NCBI GenBank assembly: GCA_963580455.1
Contig: OY756960.1
Location: 6,386,001 to 6,450,000, forward strand
Direction of reading: 5' to 3'
Length of the DNA stretch: 64,000 nucleotides
Origin: Euonymus europaeus
Taxonomy: Eukaryota; Streptophyta; Magnoliopsida; Celastrales; Celastraceae
This document shows positions 11,042-24,204 of this stretch, in pieces; the stretch's first letter is position 1; the number at the start of each line of letters is the position of its first letter. Both the position numbers and the translations under genes were made by a program. The notes under the pieces were generated by a model. That model saw nothing but the letters and a program-made list of their open reading frames with translations, had not been told where the DNA came from and did not search any database.

Positions 11042-14000
11042 ATGGGGATATCATCCGACAATGTTCATGGACTTGTTTTGGCCGTTTCATCGAGCATTTT
11101 TATTGGATCGAGCTTCATTGTCAAGAAGAAGGGTCTCCAAAAGGCTGGGGTTAATGGAACCAGAGCAGGTCCATTTTCATTCTTTTGGTTCTCCCTCTAA
11201 TTAATTATTGGTTTTATAATACATGTATGCAATAAAATATATGATCCATGAAATTATGTTCATTAATGTATAAAAGATTACAATTTCATTATTTGTTCAC
11301 ATGTTTTTGCTTCTTTCTTTTTGTTGGGTTCCTATTCACGACTTTCTTAAAAAAGTAGCAGAAGCAAGGGAATGGAAAAATAAGACATGTCCTTCCAGTT
11401 ATTGAATAGGTTGCATTTGTATAATCAGGTTCGGGAGGATATTCGTACTTGTATGAACCCTGGTGGTGGGCTGGAATGATAACTAGTAAGTTTCGACTTC
11501 TCTCTCCCTTTGCTTTAATTATAACGGTTACTGAATATTCTTACAAAATTTGCACAGATTGATATCTTGATTAGCACTTCTGCAAATCTTTGCTAATGTG
11601 GCCGATAAAATATCTCCACATTAGCTCCTCCATATATTTTTGAACAATTTTTAACTAAATTTGATTATATATACTTCATGCAGTATGTAACAAGGAACAT
11701 GGGATTTTACATTTATATAATGTCATGGGAGCATAAACATTACGCACTTGGAATACGACATTGTTCTTCAAAATGATGGCAAATAAAATTCAGTTGACCA
11801 GCGGTTTCTTATTGCTCCTAAAGTGCTTTTTGATAGTTTAAATGGATTCACAGCTCCTTAGAAAATGCTAATATGTCTTATTATTCCCGAACTAAAATAG
11901 AGTAGTTGATAGCTAGAATATGCTGTCAATTTGCTTCAGCATTGTCACAACTTGATCAGGCTCTGGAAGGATAAGGAACTTGTTCAGGCTCTCAATTTGC
12001 AATTTGCTTGGGGATTTGAAGAAGAAAAGAAAAGGATAGAGGATTTAAAGTAATATCGTATATGAGCAGCAATTATGTTTCATTAATAGGCCAGTTTCAT
12101 CTTTCTATATCTGAAGAAATTAGAGGAAAATTTTAAATATAATTTTTCAATAAAAAGTATTAGCCTCTCTTAAACCCCCACTTGTTAATTCTCTGTTGGG
12201 ATGATGCTGTAGAAATTTAACTCGTTTCTCAAGAAAATTATTTTAAAATTTTATCTTCTCTCTCTTATAGTGATTGCTGGGGAGATAGCTAATTTTGCTG
12301 CCTATGCATATGCTCCTGCAATTCTTGTAACTCCCTTGGGAGCCTTAAGTATTATTTTCAGGTACAACACATGTTAATGTTTCACAGCATATACATGCTT
12401 TAAGACTTTTTCTGTTTATTACATGTACATTAATGTATGCAAGCAGGTTGCTTCTCAAAGGAAAAAAGGGTAAATAGGTCTCTATAGATGTATTCTAGTT
12501 AGGTATGGATCAAGCAGGGTTTTTTTAATTCATAATTATTATTATTATTAGTACGAAAGGAGACTCGAAATTTTCCTTAAAATTTTAGACTTGGCTAAAA
12601 CCAGGTCGAGAACTCCTTGTCGGATCATTTTCTGAACAAAACATCATGATTATGCAGTGCAGTGCTAGCACATTTCATTTTAGAAGAGAAACTGCATATT
12701 TTTGGTGTGCTTGGATGTGTTCTCTGTGTGGTGGGCTCTACTAGTATTGTTTTACATGCTCCGCAAGAAAGAAAGATGGAATCTGTGAAGGAAGTATGGA
12801 ACCTTGCGACACAGCCAGGTATGAGAACTAATTATACTTTTAAAACTTTGAGATTTGTGAACAAACGACGCGAAACAAAAATGATGCATTACTGTTTTTG
12901 GAATAATCCGTTAGTTCAACCCAGCAGAATTGGTGATGATGTTGTGAATATGATAGAGCTCATATTAGCAATTAGTTTGATTTCTCTTCTTGAGAATTAA
13001 TATAATGATTAACAGGTTTCCTTGTGTACACTTGTATAGTCGTCGTTATAGTTGTCATCCTTATTCTTCGATACGTGCCGCTCTATGGACGTAGCCATCT
13101 GATTGTATACGTTGGAATTTGCTCTCTCATGGGCTCTCTAACTGTGAGTATCATATACATTTGATGTTGTATTGCCTTTTTTTTGTACGCCTAATAACTC
13201 TTGTTGTTATTCTAAAGGTAATGAGTGTGAAAGCACTTGGGATTGCTTTAAAGCTGACATTTTCTGGAATGAATCAGTTTATCTACTTTCAAACATGGCT
13301 TTTCACTTTGGTTGTGGTGGTTTGTTGTCTTCTACAAATTGACTACTTAAACAAGGTATATAACCTCGAGAGACAGAGAATCTTGTGTGCGATCTTCTGT
13401 TTTTCATCATTTTATATTCTGGTTCTGGACTACATAATTTATCATCTTCTTGCTTATCTACATGTAATATATGAATACAAAGGACTATTGATTCTTTGCT
13501 TCTGAAAATCTGATAGAACCCTAAATGTATGTGTTTATTTATTATTGGACTTTCTCAGATATTGTTTTTTTCTTCTTCTTGATCGGTAAGAGGTGCTTTA
13601 TTATATTTCAAGTTCACTCTTGCATATTAATAACTTGGAGAATCTTTGTAATTCTACACATGAATATTGTATGCAGATGGGGAATGATAACCGATATGTT
13701 CTTTAAAAGAAAGTCCATTTCCTAGCTATTTGCCTGACTTACATGCACAGAGAAGAATAAGATAGTAGAAATTAAAATGATTAGCAGCTTGCCTTCAGAG
13801 TAAGAATTTAGGATCATGTTGAAGACATAACTAGAAATATCTCCAGCTATGTTGCAGGTTCAGTCATGCAGTATGAGCATTATATATATATATATATTTG
13901 TTGGTACTATGGGTTTTGTAAGAATGAGTAGAATTATTTTTCAATGGAACCTGACAGAGTATGAAAATGTTATATTTTTGTTTGTTCATTTTTTTTAATA

Positions 14001-14672
14001 AAAAGGGATAGTACCTTAGTAATTTTATTAGTATCTTCACTTATGGCGGAGAAATACTGAATTACCGAGTATATTTACTTTCCTCTGTTCATATTTACTT
14101 TCCAATTATCTTTATACAAACAACTAATCAGCATTTATAACTTTTAATGTTTTACTCTAAGATGAAGGCTAAACGTTTGCATCTCATGTATAACTTGCAG
14201 GCGTTGGACACCTTCAATACAGCCGTTATATCTCCCATCTACTATGTCATGTTTACCTCACTTACTATTCTTGCAAGCATGATAATGTTCAAGGTTATTT
14301 TTTTACTTTCTCCATACACCTGAATGATGGATCACTTTGTTTTCTTTTAGCATCAGGATATACAATATGAAAGACAAACCCATATATATACATATATATA
14401 TATATATAGAATAGAATAGGCTCTCTAGAAACTACTCTATTGTGAAATAGTGATGGATTAGCAGGGGTTATATATTTACTAATATAGGTCTCTCTTTAAT
14501 TATATAGGACTGGGACTCACAAAATGCTTCTCAAATTGTAACCGAGTTGTGCGGCTTCATTACAATTTTGGGTGGAACCTTTCTTCTTCACAAAACAAAG
14601 GATATGGGAAGCAGTCAACCTATAGAGCCTCCTGTGTTTACAAGTCAAACAGCTTCATCTCACCTTTCGTAG
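11042..14672 (+). CDS. Probable magnesium transporter, NIPA family (DUF803)
   Basis: Eight coding exons join in phase: 11042-11168, 11429-11485, 12271-12361, 12658-12818, 13016-13143, 13218-13355, 14201-14293 and 14508-14672, giving 319 residues. All introns are GT-AG. NIPA proteins are multi-pass membrane Mg2+ transporters; plant members are usually about 320-350 residues. Family marks seen here: [17 protein letters not shown] near the N-terminus, [19 protein letters not shown] (about residues 51-69), [22 protein letters not shown], and [19 protein letters not shown] near residue 230. About eight or nine hydrophobic segments are visible. The start codon is the first ATG that gives the conserved N-terminus. 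The C-terminus is short and polar and ends at TAG 14670-14672. A one- or two-residue difference in the tail relative to relatives is possible. The largest intron (13356-14200) holds only short TA repeats. Confidence 0.93.
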
Positions 14673-15225
14673 CTATCAATTTCGAGAAGCTTCTTCAGAC
14701 TCGACCAGAAAGTCGAAAGAATTTTTCGCTACTGCAAGGTGGCTATTCTTTGATGACAAGTACGCATGGGTGGATTTTGTTCAAACTGGAAGATATAGGG
14801 AATGCAAGACGATGATGATGATGATACATGTAAATTTTCATTCAAAGTGACAGTTTCCTCGTTTTATTATTCTTTTCATTATCTTTGTTAAACCTCAGAC
14901 CACCAGAAGCTAGGCTCTCACAAACTTCTACACAACAACCTCACCAAAAATACAAGCTAAGCTTGAGCCTGTACCGAAGAAACACCTGAAAATATGAACT
15001 GGAATGCTTGACAATAATATATGAATGGAACCAGGAGATCAAGTTTAGACAAGAATCTTCAGAGAACAAACTTTTTTCTCACAAAGATTATGTACACACT
15101 AGAAAGATGCAAATGGAAACTTAAGACAAGTTCTAAAGAGACATTCTAGAACTTAGACCACCTAGCTGGATATTGTATGGGCAAAAACAGTACTCTAATG
15201 AATCGCACTTAGAATGATGTTAATC
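14673..15225. other. NIPA 3' UTR and downstream DNA
   Basis: The first about 200 bp are probably 3' UTR (A/T-rich, with an ATG-rich run at 14812-14826). No further gene is recognised before the gypsy LTR. Confidence 0.4.
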
Positions 15226-15230
15226 CATAC

Positions 15231-15898
15231 AACAGTAAGGCTGGTGAGCCCATAATACGCAGGTCTATTGACTACATAACACAAAGGCCTATCTGCCCAA
15301 ATAAGGCTTGCAAGCCTAATATAGCAAGATCCACAGGTTCGTTCGAATATACAAGTTTTGTGAGCCCAAGTCCGGTTCGTAAGCCCATTCGACATTCAAG
15401 GCTTGTGAGCCCAAGTCAGACTTGTGAGCTTGTTCGACATATAAGACTTATGAGCCCACTGAATTGAGGCCCACACAGCTGTTCCATCATAACAGGCTTG
15501 CTTGGCCTAGTGATTCAATAGCTCATTTAGGCCTAAATGACATATTTGGCCCAAGTGTGCCTATCAAGCACTGTTAGGCCCACGGACTGGACCATACATA
15601 CAAATAACATTCATAATACTAACTGACACCAAACGAAGGCCCAAACGGCTTAATGCAAGTCTAATGCTTGACAGCTTGCGCAACTTATGTACTCGATACA
15701 TGAGCTGGAGTCTTTATAAATATGAGTAGTACTAGCTTCTTGAAAGCTCTCAGTCATTATCTTGCTCCACCTATTTTCTAAAAACCCCCTTCACTTCTCT
15801 CACTACAAATCTTCTTCCCGTCATTGGACTAGCAGGCTCTAAGCTTGCTCTGGTGGTCATTTTCGACATTTTTTTGATTGTAGATTTTAGGGTCTATA
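15231..15898 (+). repeat. 5' LTR of Tat-lineage gypsy element (left edge approximate)
   Basis: The sequence from about 15330 to 15898 matches 19600-20265. U3 holds about 40-45 bp tandem units built on the words TTGTGAGCCCAAGTC and GTTCGACATA. A TATA-like TTATAAATATGAG lies near 15713. The right edge is fixed by the PBS that follows. The left edge is uncertain. Confidence 0.7.
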
Positions 15899-15900
15899 GA

Positions 15901-15920
15901 TTGGCGCCCACCGTGGGGCC
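15901..15920 (+). other. Primer binding site of the Tat-lineage element
   Basis: TTGGCGCCCACCGTGGGGCC directly follows the LTR end after a 2 bp spacer. TGGCGCC-type primer sites are common in plant Ty3/gypsy elements. The priming tRNA was not determined. Confidence 0.65.
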
Positions 15921-15964
15921 ACGACAATCAACTTGAGCCATTTTCTACTTAGACGAACTTAGCA

Positions 15965-17390
15965 ATGACTTCAGACAATCTGAATGATTTTGATGCCCAG
16001 TTTGCAACTCTGAAGGGGCAGATGGATCAGCAGTCGGCTCGCTCCGCGATCCTGGAGAACGAGAATGTTGAAGTCCATGTTGAGAATCTGTCGTTAGACG
16101 ACAAAATTTGCCAACCACTTTCCCAAAAGACTAGCCAACCCCAAACCTCTCAGATGCGCTCTGGTGAACCGATCAGATCCTTTTCTGATCTAAGCTTCAT
16201 AACACCAGGTGAAACCACCAGTCGTTTGACACTACTAAATTCTAGTCTACTCACACTGTCAACTCCACCACCTCCACCACCTTTCTATCATACAATAAGT
16301 TGCTCAAACACAATCCAAAACACCAAACTATATCCCAATTGCTCGACTCTCAAAGGTTGGTGGAGGTTGAAGCATCCCTTTGAAGGCTCCCTGGAGTCCT
16401 GACCCCAATAAAAAAGAGTTAGCCAAAAAGTTACGCTGACACACCCTTTGTTGAGCGGATCTTCCTTGTTGAGATGCTTTGGAAATTTATCTTCCCAAAT
16501 ATGGCCTACTTCAACAGTATGACATATATAGATGATCACATTGTCCATTACCACCAGAGGATGCTTACCATTTCCATCCCAAAAGATGCCAAAGAGGAAT
16601 GCATGTGCAAGGGGTTCGGTTGTTGTTTAACTAGACCAACTTTGCAATGATTTATAAACTTGCCTAACAATAATATCTCCTTTTTTCCCAACTGTCTTAT
16701 GTATTTGTGGAACAGTTTACTAGTAGCGCATGGTGAAGAAGTCGTCGGAAGACTTGTATAAAATCAAACATGCGATTGAACAAACTTTACGTTCGCATTT
16801 GAGAAAGTTTAACGCAGAGAAGGTTCTAATCCCAAATTGCAAAAAAGAGACAGCGGTGTCAGCATTCTGCAAATCCATGATACCTGAGAGTGAAATATAC
16901 AAAGAGTTGACCAAATTTCGTTGTGCCATTATGGGGGATGCGTTGGCACAAGTAAAGTTGGAAGAAGCTGATGGCAATAAAGCACACTTAGTCCAGCCAC
17001 AGTTTTCGAACGACAGGCATAGAAACATCACAATCGTGGACGAGGTTGAGCTAGTGACAATAATCGCTAGAATTATCAATCACGTGCCACAAATAGTGGA
17101 GTACGAAAGCCAAAATATCTTTTCAACTTAGAGCCTGCTCGGCTGATCTCTCTGTTGAAAGGACTGGGCAACAAAGTGCAATGGTCCCGCCCCATGAGGT
17201 CCGCATACGACAGCAGGGATAGTTGAAATGGTGTGATTTTCACAAAGATCATGGACACTTGACCAAGGATTGTCATGGTCTGCGTGATGAAGTCGTCAAA
17301 CTGCTTAACCAGGGACATCTCAGGGACCTTCTTTTAGACAAAGGGAGAGCTATTGATGCAAAAGCTAGGGATCTGATGCCACCATAGCGT
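15965..17390 (+). pseudogene. gag pseudogene of the Tat-lineage gypsy element
   Basis: The ATG at 15965 opens a frame of about 145 codons, followed by broken frames. Gag-like text includes an AYFNSMTYID-type segment near 16505 and the C-terminal gag signature KWCDFHKDHGHLTKDC at about 17223-17270, followed by LLNQGHLRDLL. The latter is typical of Tat-group gag before the protease. Several stops and shifts separate the pieces. Not functional. Confidence 0.7.
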
Positions 17391-17589
17391 CCATTAGCTA
17401 TCAAAGATGTTGGAGTAATTATTGATGGTTCTTAAATTAGTGGAATCTCCCACACGACTGCAAAGAGGAATGAACGAAGAGCAATGAACTCTATGTTACA
17501 TTCGATAATTGTATCCCCACCATTGGGGTAAGTAATCAGCTTCATCGATGATTAGGTCACTCAATTACTCAACCAGTACCACAACACGT

Positions 17590-19600
17590 AGGTAATATGT
17601 ATCATGATTGTTAATTTCAATATCAAGCGGGTTCTGGTCGACAATGGCAGCTTCGTTAATGTGCTATTTTTGAGCTGTTTGAGAGTGATGGAGATCAAAA
17701 AATTAGACATTTATGATCCTCCGACCATATTGATAAGCTTTGGAGGGGAACGATCATATATAGTTGAGGAGATTGTGTTGCAAGTATACAATGAAGGGGT
17801 GAACCTGAATACCACGTTTGTTGTCTTAGGTAGCCTGTCTCCTTACAATGCTATTTTTGGACTGCCATGGATCCATGAACTTAAAACGGTCTCATCCACC
17901 TATCACCAAGTAATCAGATTCCCGAAAAATTGGGGAGTTAAAGAAATTTAAGGGGATCAGTTAGCCTCACGAAATTGCTACACAAGTGCTTTGAAGGGCA
18001 AAACAAAATATTTATAGCAATTATAGCATTCTACAGCTCTGCTAGGTGCAACTTCTCCAATTGATAAAAACTCCATGGATATGGAGGATTTGGATGATGT
18101 CCTAGTCAACCTTGACTATCTGGAACAGATCGTTCATGTTGGTGCACGACTTGACCCAAGCCTACTAAAATTTCTTATCGAGTTCCTAACGGAGAATAGG
18201 ATCTGTTTTGAATGTTCCCTTGAAGATATGACTGGTATTTATCCAGAAGCTGATCTTAAAAATCATTAGGTTGATCTGGATCATATAATCGTTTGATAGA
18301 AATGGAGGAAGTTTGCTGCCGAACGAATTTGGGTTGTAAATGACGAAATACAGAAGTTGCTTGATATTGGATCCGTACGGGAAGTGCACTACCTAGATTG
18401 GTTGGCTAATTTTGTGGTTATTAAAAATAAAAATGGCAAATGGAGGGTTTGCATTGATTTCACTGATTTTAATAAAAGCTTGCTCGAAAGATTGTTTTTC
18501 GTAGCCTCATATTGACATGCTAGTTGACGCTACTGCGGGTCATGAGCTGATGAGTTTTAGAGAAGAGGGGGCACGAAAAATCATAATTTATTATATCAGT
18601 AAATGCCTGCTCAACGTAGAATTCCGCTACTCCTATTTAGAAAAACTTACACTCGCATTGGTTACAGCTGCTGGAAAACTCTCTTCATACTTTCCAAGTC
18701 ATACAATAATTGTCACAACTATGTTTCCCTTGTGAACCATCTTACACAAGGAAGATGTGTCGGGCGACTAACCAAGTGGACGGTCGAACTCAATGAGCAT
18801 GACATTCACTATCAACCCCGGACGGCTATGAAGTCTTAGGTGCTGGCAGATTTTGTTGCTGAGTTTGCCCCAACAATTGAAGAGTAGCTAGCATAGGAGT
18901 TGTTAAGCATTATAGAACCATCCTTTGATCTTTGAACCTTGTGGGTTGATAGATCTAGCAATGTAAATGAAAACGAGCACGGAGTCATCCTAGCCACACC
19001 AAATGGTAATGTCTTACAATAGTCCATCCATTGCGATTTTCAAACCACGAATAATGAAGCTGAATATGAAGCGTTGATTGTCAATTTGAACTTTGCTTTA
19101 AAATTGAGGGTCAATAGCATTTCGGTCTGGTCAGACTCACAGGTTATAGTCAATCAGATATTGGGTACATATCAGGCTAGAGGTACAAGAATGGTTGCTT
19201 ACCTTGATCTAGTAAAGCAACTTAAAAGACTCATTTCAGGAGTTTATCATGTCCCAAATTCCAAGAATTGAGAACTCACGCATCGATGTCCTTGCCAGCT
19301 TGGGGTCGCCTATAATGTACAATGAACTTCAAATAATCCTAGTCGTACACCTCAAAGCACTTGTAGTTTGGAGCACTAATGATCATGTTTCTATGATCTC
19401 CGATAACCCGATTGGATGGTAGATATCGAACGATATATCAGTACTAGTTTAGAAATTCTGCTCGATGACTAAGAGCAGATGTTGCATGATTTACAATTTA
19501 TGAAAGGATGTTGTATCGTAAATCTTTCTCAGCACCCCTTCTACGATGCATAACCACAACGCAAGGAAGACACATTCTTTCTTATCTTCATGAAGGTAAA
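17590..19600 (+). pseudogene. pol pseudogene of the Tat-lineage element (protease, partial RT, RNase H, second RNase H)
   Basis: The aspartic protease frame is at about 17604-17951, with active-site-like LVDNGS in place of DTG/DSG, and a YNAIFGLPW motif. Reverse transcriptase N-terminal text (GKWRVCIDFTDFN near 18440) is followed almost at once by RNase H text (YYISKCLLNVEFRYSYLEK near 18590). The palm with the catalytic YxDD is therefore missing. A second RNase H is seen at about 18960-19270 (NNEAEYEALI, VWSDSQVIVNQI). The start of the integrase zinc region (GRHILSYLHEG) ends abruptly at about 19600, where the 3' LTR begins. Several stops interrupt the frame. Confidence 0.75.
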
Positions 19601-20265
19601 GATAGGGTTCAGGCTTGTAAGCTCGTGAGCCCAAGTCAGGCAAGTAAGCCCGTTTCACATTCAAGGCTTATGAGCCCAAGTCAAGCTTGTAAGCTTGTTC
19701 GACATATAAGGCTTGTGAGCTCACCGAATTAAGGCCCACATAGCCCTTCAGCTTGTGAGCCCATTAGGATTAAAACCCACATAGTCATTCCATCATAACA
19801 GACCTGCTTGGCCCAGTAATTGAATAGCTCATTTACGCCCAAATGACCTATTTCGCCCAAACGACCTATTTGGCCCAAGTGTGCCTATCAAGCTCTGTTA
19901 GGCCCACGGGCTGGGTTATATATACAAATAACATTTAGAAAACTAATTGACATCAAACAAAGGCCCAAACCCCAATGCAAGTCTAATGCTTGACATCTTG
20001 CACAACTCACGTGCCCGATGCTTGAGCTGGAGTCCTATAAATATGAATAGTTCAAGCCTCCTAAAAGCTCTCGATCATTATTTTGCTCAATTTCTCTTTC
20101 TAAAATCCCCCTTCATTTCTCTCACTAAAAAATCTTCTTTCTGTCATCGAACTAGTAGGCTCTAAGCTCGCTCTGGTGGCTTTCTTTTGCTCGACGCAGT
20201 GCGTTTGTCTTGATTGTCGAAGGTCTTTTTCGACATTTGTTTGATTGTAGATTTTAGGATCTACA
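19600..20265 (+). repeat. 3' LTR of Tat-lineage gypsy element (5' part missing)
   Basis: Aligns by eye with the 5' LTR from about 15330 onward. It has extra segments near 19745-19775, 19855-19875 and 20185-20230. No polypurine tract is seen before it: integrase-like text runs straight into U3, so a deletion appears to have removed integrase, the PPT and about 100 bp of U3. Confidence 0.7.
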
Positions 20266-21037
20266 CATACAAACCATACAATAAAATATAATAAAAATAG
20301 ATGACATGATCACATGACAGTCAACTTTGAACTGAAGAAACACAAGCTAGTCAACAAGTTCAAAGTTAACTTAACAAAATATATTTTCTAGTAAAAATTC
20401 AAGCTCATGAATCAGTTCCCAACAAATTTCTTGGTTCATTTTCATGGTCTATTTCTTGAAATAAAACTCTATTTTGGCTCTGAGTCTTCATGAGATAGTA
20501 GTTATTCTTTGCGATGTCATTTTGTTCATGTTGACTTTGATCAAAAATATTACTCCAATTTGCTTCATTTTGGCTCCAAAGTCATTGGCATACTTTGACC
20601 ATGTTCGATCACAAATTTGATTTTCGTAATCATGTTTGAATATCAGTAATCCTCCATTTAATCTTGGTCAAAATCAATATTTTGCACAACTTGATTTTTG
20701 GTCAATTTGGTCATCCTACACATTAAGACATGTTAGTCCTCATTAGTTGATCAATAACCATAAATTAATTTAATTTTTCTTAATATTAAAATGCAAGTCA
20801 TGAATTCATGAGCAATTCGATATAATATCATGATTTCTCAGTCACATATAATAGATCAAAATTCAATTAAGTATGTATTTGTAATTATTCAAACCTATAT
20901 TCAACAACAAGGAAGTCAATTGGAAGGACTCGAAGAACCCTAATGAAGAGGAGTCTTGCTATGATCAACAAATCGTGTGAGCTTTTGAAAGATGAGTACA
21001 GAGTGCCTAGCGCCTAGTGGGTGGTGATTAACATAGT

Positions 21038-21120
<83 letters not shown>

Positions 21121-21841
21121 GTGTGTCCCCTCTATATTTTTCATTGTTTGAAGTGAATTTAGGTTTTTTTAATAGTATATATGCTATCACCAAATAGGCA
21201 CAATATTTTAGACGACATATATATTAACATTTAAACGAGCATATAACATATATGTTATTTTTCAAATTGTTTATCAAACCAACCATTAAATGATTTGGAA
21301 AAATTTTGATAGTTCCAAAAATATTTTAAATAAATAATTTCTTATTTTAAAACCTCTCATCTTGAAAAGTTATTTCCACTCAAAAAATATTAAATTTTTA
21401 ATTACAAAAAGATTTAAATCGAAAAAATGATTTTTTACAATTTTTCTTGAAAAGTTAATTTATAAAACCTTACATTTTATTTTAAAGAATACAAGATTTT
21501 CTAGTAGTTCTTGGGAATATAATTATGCATGAAGATTTTAACGTTAATATGCATCATATTAATTTGTTGTTGGCCACTTGTTGTTTGGATGTACCTAGTT
21601 GTTTGTAGGTTAGCTTCTTACTATGTTGGTGCTAGATATACACCATCATGAGACATTCCTAAATTACTCCCTATCTCATTTCTTATATCTAATTTGAGTC
21701 CCCAACTGAGGGACTTGAAAAGACCGGTACTTATATTCTGTCTGTGTATATTATTTTGACAAGTATACATATTTTGATGGAATCAATTTTTCGTAAAGAA
21801 CAAGAAGCCTGAACTCGCTTCTCTGGCCTCTCCCTTTCGTC
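20266..21841. other. Unassigned AT-rich DNA
   Basis: No coding region or known repeat family is recognised apart from the long TA microsatellite at 21042-21116. The stretch at 20300-20760 has several TTTGGTCAA/TTGACCAAA-like words but no clear structure. Confidence 0.4.
21042..21116. repeat. (TA)n microsatellite, 75 bp
   Basis: An uninterrupted run of TA dinucleotides. Confidence 0.98.
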
Positions 21842-21882
21842 CTTGTTCTATTCTCCCTCTTCTTTCATCTTCCTCTTCTCCG

Positions 21883-21924
<42 letters not shown>

Positions 21925-23115
21925 ATTTTGAGAAGCAACATTCAGTTGAAGCAATCAAGGCTTGTCTCTTTCCTTCTTTGGGCATGCTTGGAGTTTTAAT
22001 TTTAGGGTTTGTGAAACATTTTTTTTGGATAGTGTTTGTTATATTGATTTTCGATTCTGCCAGTAAATTGGAGTTTGCTATTTGTGGCTGATTTTGTGAT
22101 TTCATCTGTGAAGTTCGTTTGGTAAATTGGAGTTTGCTATCTCACCTTTTTTGTTAATGTGTAGACTGTTTTCGTTGGTTAACCTCCACAGAACCATATA
22201 CTTCTAGAGCTCGATTTTCATACAACCCAGTCTTTGATTCCTTGACTACATTCTTAATAGCAAGCTGTTTGAACATTGTTCGCAATACAATGATTGTATC
22301 TTTTTTTCTTAAGTAGTGATATCACCATTGGTTGAAGTGGACTTGACAAAGATAGATAGTAGTGCGCATGTACAATGTTTGTGTGTTCTCACTTGTACCC
22401 AATTTATCTCATTTATTATAGGCAATGGTAGAGATGAGTTTGCTCTCTAACTCTAATTAAGTATTTTTTCCAGAGAGTATTTCAGAACTTTTCAGGACTT
22501 TTCTCTAATTAAGTGGCTACTATCAATTCTCTAGTTTAAATTAATGCTAGTAACCTAACTCAACCGTTATGCTAAGATTGTTCTTTAATTAATGTGCAAA
22601 AGTCATGTAGCCTAGCCTACCTTTTTTCATGCTTTATATGCTTTGGCTTGTGCTAGGATAGCTCAATTTCCACTTCAATGGAACCTAATTATGTTGAAAC
22701 TTCCCTTCACACATGTTTTGGACTTAATTTCAACTTCCTGCCTATCCCTTGTTTAAATAAGACCCTAATAAGGTAGCTAGCTTTTTTGTTCAAAACATAA
22801 CATGTGTGTGGATTGAACTCCTTTATGGCAGTGTGGACCCTGTTGCAGGTGGTCATTTGTATTAAACCATGATTTCCCCTTGCTATTTTGATTTAGAACT
22901 TATAGGATTATGTATCCTTGTTATTTTGGCCTTGTGTTATGAGTTATGACTTGATTGTTTTGAGAGGTTATTATGGTTGGGGAATTAGCTACGTGACAGA
23001 TGATAGTTGGATGCTGTTTTGGGAGGTTATTATGTCTTTGTTTTTTTGTAATTCAGTATGTGTTTTTTGTGATGTTGTGTTTTTTTACTTCTTGAAATAT
23101 GTTGAAGGCATACTA
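21842..23115 (+). other. Leader-like DNA with a CT microsatellite; no gene recognised
   Basis: A pyrimidine-rich tract with (CT)n at 21887-21917 is followed by T-rich DNA, resembling a plant 5' UTR and leader intron. The open frame across the CT tract is low-complexity and is not called. It may be the upstream part of the Harbinger ORF1 transcription unit or the remains of a host promoter. Confidence 0.3.
21887..21917. repeat. (CT)n microsatellite
   Basis: A run of about 15 TC units. Confidence 0.95.
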
Positions 23116-24050
23116 ATGGAATCCCAAACTGTTGTGAGTAAGGAGAAGCCTAGGGCTAGAAAGGCTGAGAATTATACTATTGCGTAAGATTTAATTTTAA
23201 TTGCGGCTTGAAAGCATACAAGTGAGGATGTTGTAATTGGTACTGACCAAGCAAAGGAGCAATATTGGACTAGAGTTTGGCGAGAGTATTTAGATAACAA
23301 GACTATTTATCCCTATTGACATGAAAAATCAATTATCAATAGATTTAACAATATTAGGACCAAATGCTTGAAGTTCTCTGGGATCGTTTAGAGCATTGAG
23401 TATGCTAATCTTAGTGGAATGACCGAACAAGACAACGTATGGTCTTAAATTTAGCATTTTTGTCTTGTTTCCATGCTAGAGCATTTTATTTATTATCTTG
23501 CCTTGTTTTTTGTTTTTGTAGCTTAATGAAGCAATAAAGGTATGGTCGACAGAGGAGAAGGAGAGAGGCGTGTTCAAGCTACTGCATTATTATCAAGTGC
23601 TCAAGAGTTCTCCAAAATGGTTCATAGAGGTTGTTCAACCAAGTTTGAGCCAAAATCAAACTACATCAGAGTCCATTAACTTGGGAGAAAATGAAAGTGG
23701 CACTGGTCATGTTGAATTGGAAATGCCAATAGGAAAGAAGAAAGGAAAAGAGTTATTGAAGAACAAAAGAATCAAGATAGAAGAAAGTGGCGAGTCTAAG
23801 TCTAGCATCAACTTTGGCAAGTCACAAGAGTTGTTGCAAAAGTTACATGATCAGAAAATGGATGTCATCTTGGATGATAGCAAGAAGATGGATGAGTATC
23901 TTCAATTGAAGAAGGATAAACTTGAGCTTGATAGGGAGTTTCAAGAAGAGAGGGTGATGACTACTGACATGACTAATTTGAATGAGATGTAGCGAAAGTT
24001 TCTTGAAATGAAGCAAGTAAAAATATTTCAGAAATACTTTAAGGAATGAC
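23116..24050 (+). pseudogene. PIF/Harbinger ORF1 pseudogene (Myb/SANT-like protein)
   Basis: The first exon, 23116-23436, carries trihelix/Myb-SANT text: a conserved-type VVIGTDQAKEQYWTRVW segment, then INRFNNIRTKCLKF. It has stops at four places. An intron with GTATGG...TAG borders (23437-23521) leads to an open second exon, from 23522 to a stop at 23990-23992. The second exon contains KVWSTEEKERGVFKLLHYY and SPKWF, then a lysine-rich stretch and a long charged coiled-coil-like helix. In active elements ORF1 binds DNA and helps bring the transposase to the ends. This copy is broken in exon 1, although exon 2 is nearly intact. Confidence 0.75.
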
Positions 24051-24204
24051 TTGCTGAGTTAGTTATTGTTTGTAGCTTTCTTTGGTACTTGATGAGTTGA
24101 ACTTGTTTGAATTTATTTGGTACATTGGTGTTGCCTTGAGTTTGGATGGACAAATTTCTTAACTTTGGCATTAAGTTTAGTAATTTAGTAGGCATACATA
24201 TTAG

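Larger units (their letters stand above)
15226..20265 (+). mobile_element. Ty3/gypsy element of the Tat lineage, internally deleted
   Basis: Two related LTRs flank a decayed internal region with gag, protease, a fragment of reverse transcriptase, RNase H and a second RNase H; integrase is absent. The element ends CA at 20265 and is followed by CATAC, and the same pentamer is at 15226-15230. That makes a possible 5 bp duplication, but the LTR start beside it lacks the expected TG. Frame breaks are numerous. The second (archaeal-type) RNase H after the first one is the known hallmark of the Tat group. Confidence 0.8.

Noticed and set aside
10625..11200. Long + strand open frame of 191 codons over the NIPA leader and first exon
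   Set aside because: It reads across the UTR intron and past the exon 1 donor. Only the part from 11042 is supported by family similarity and by in-phase splicing.
21843..22091. 82-codon open frame across the CT microsatellite
   Set aside because: Low-complexity Ser/Leu sequence from (CT)n; no domain and no homologous text recognised.
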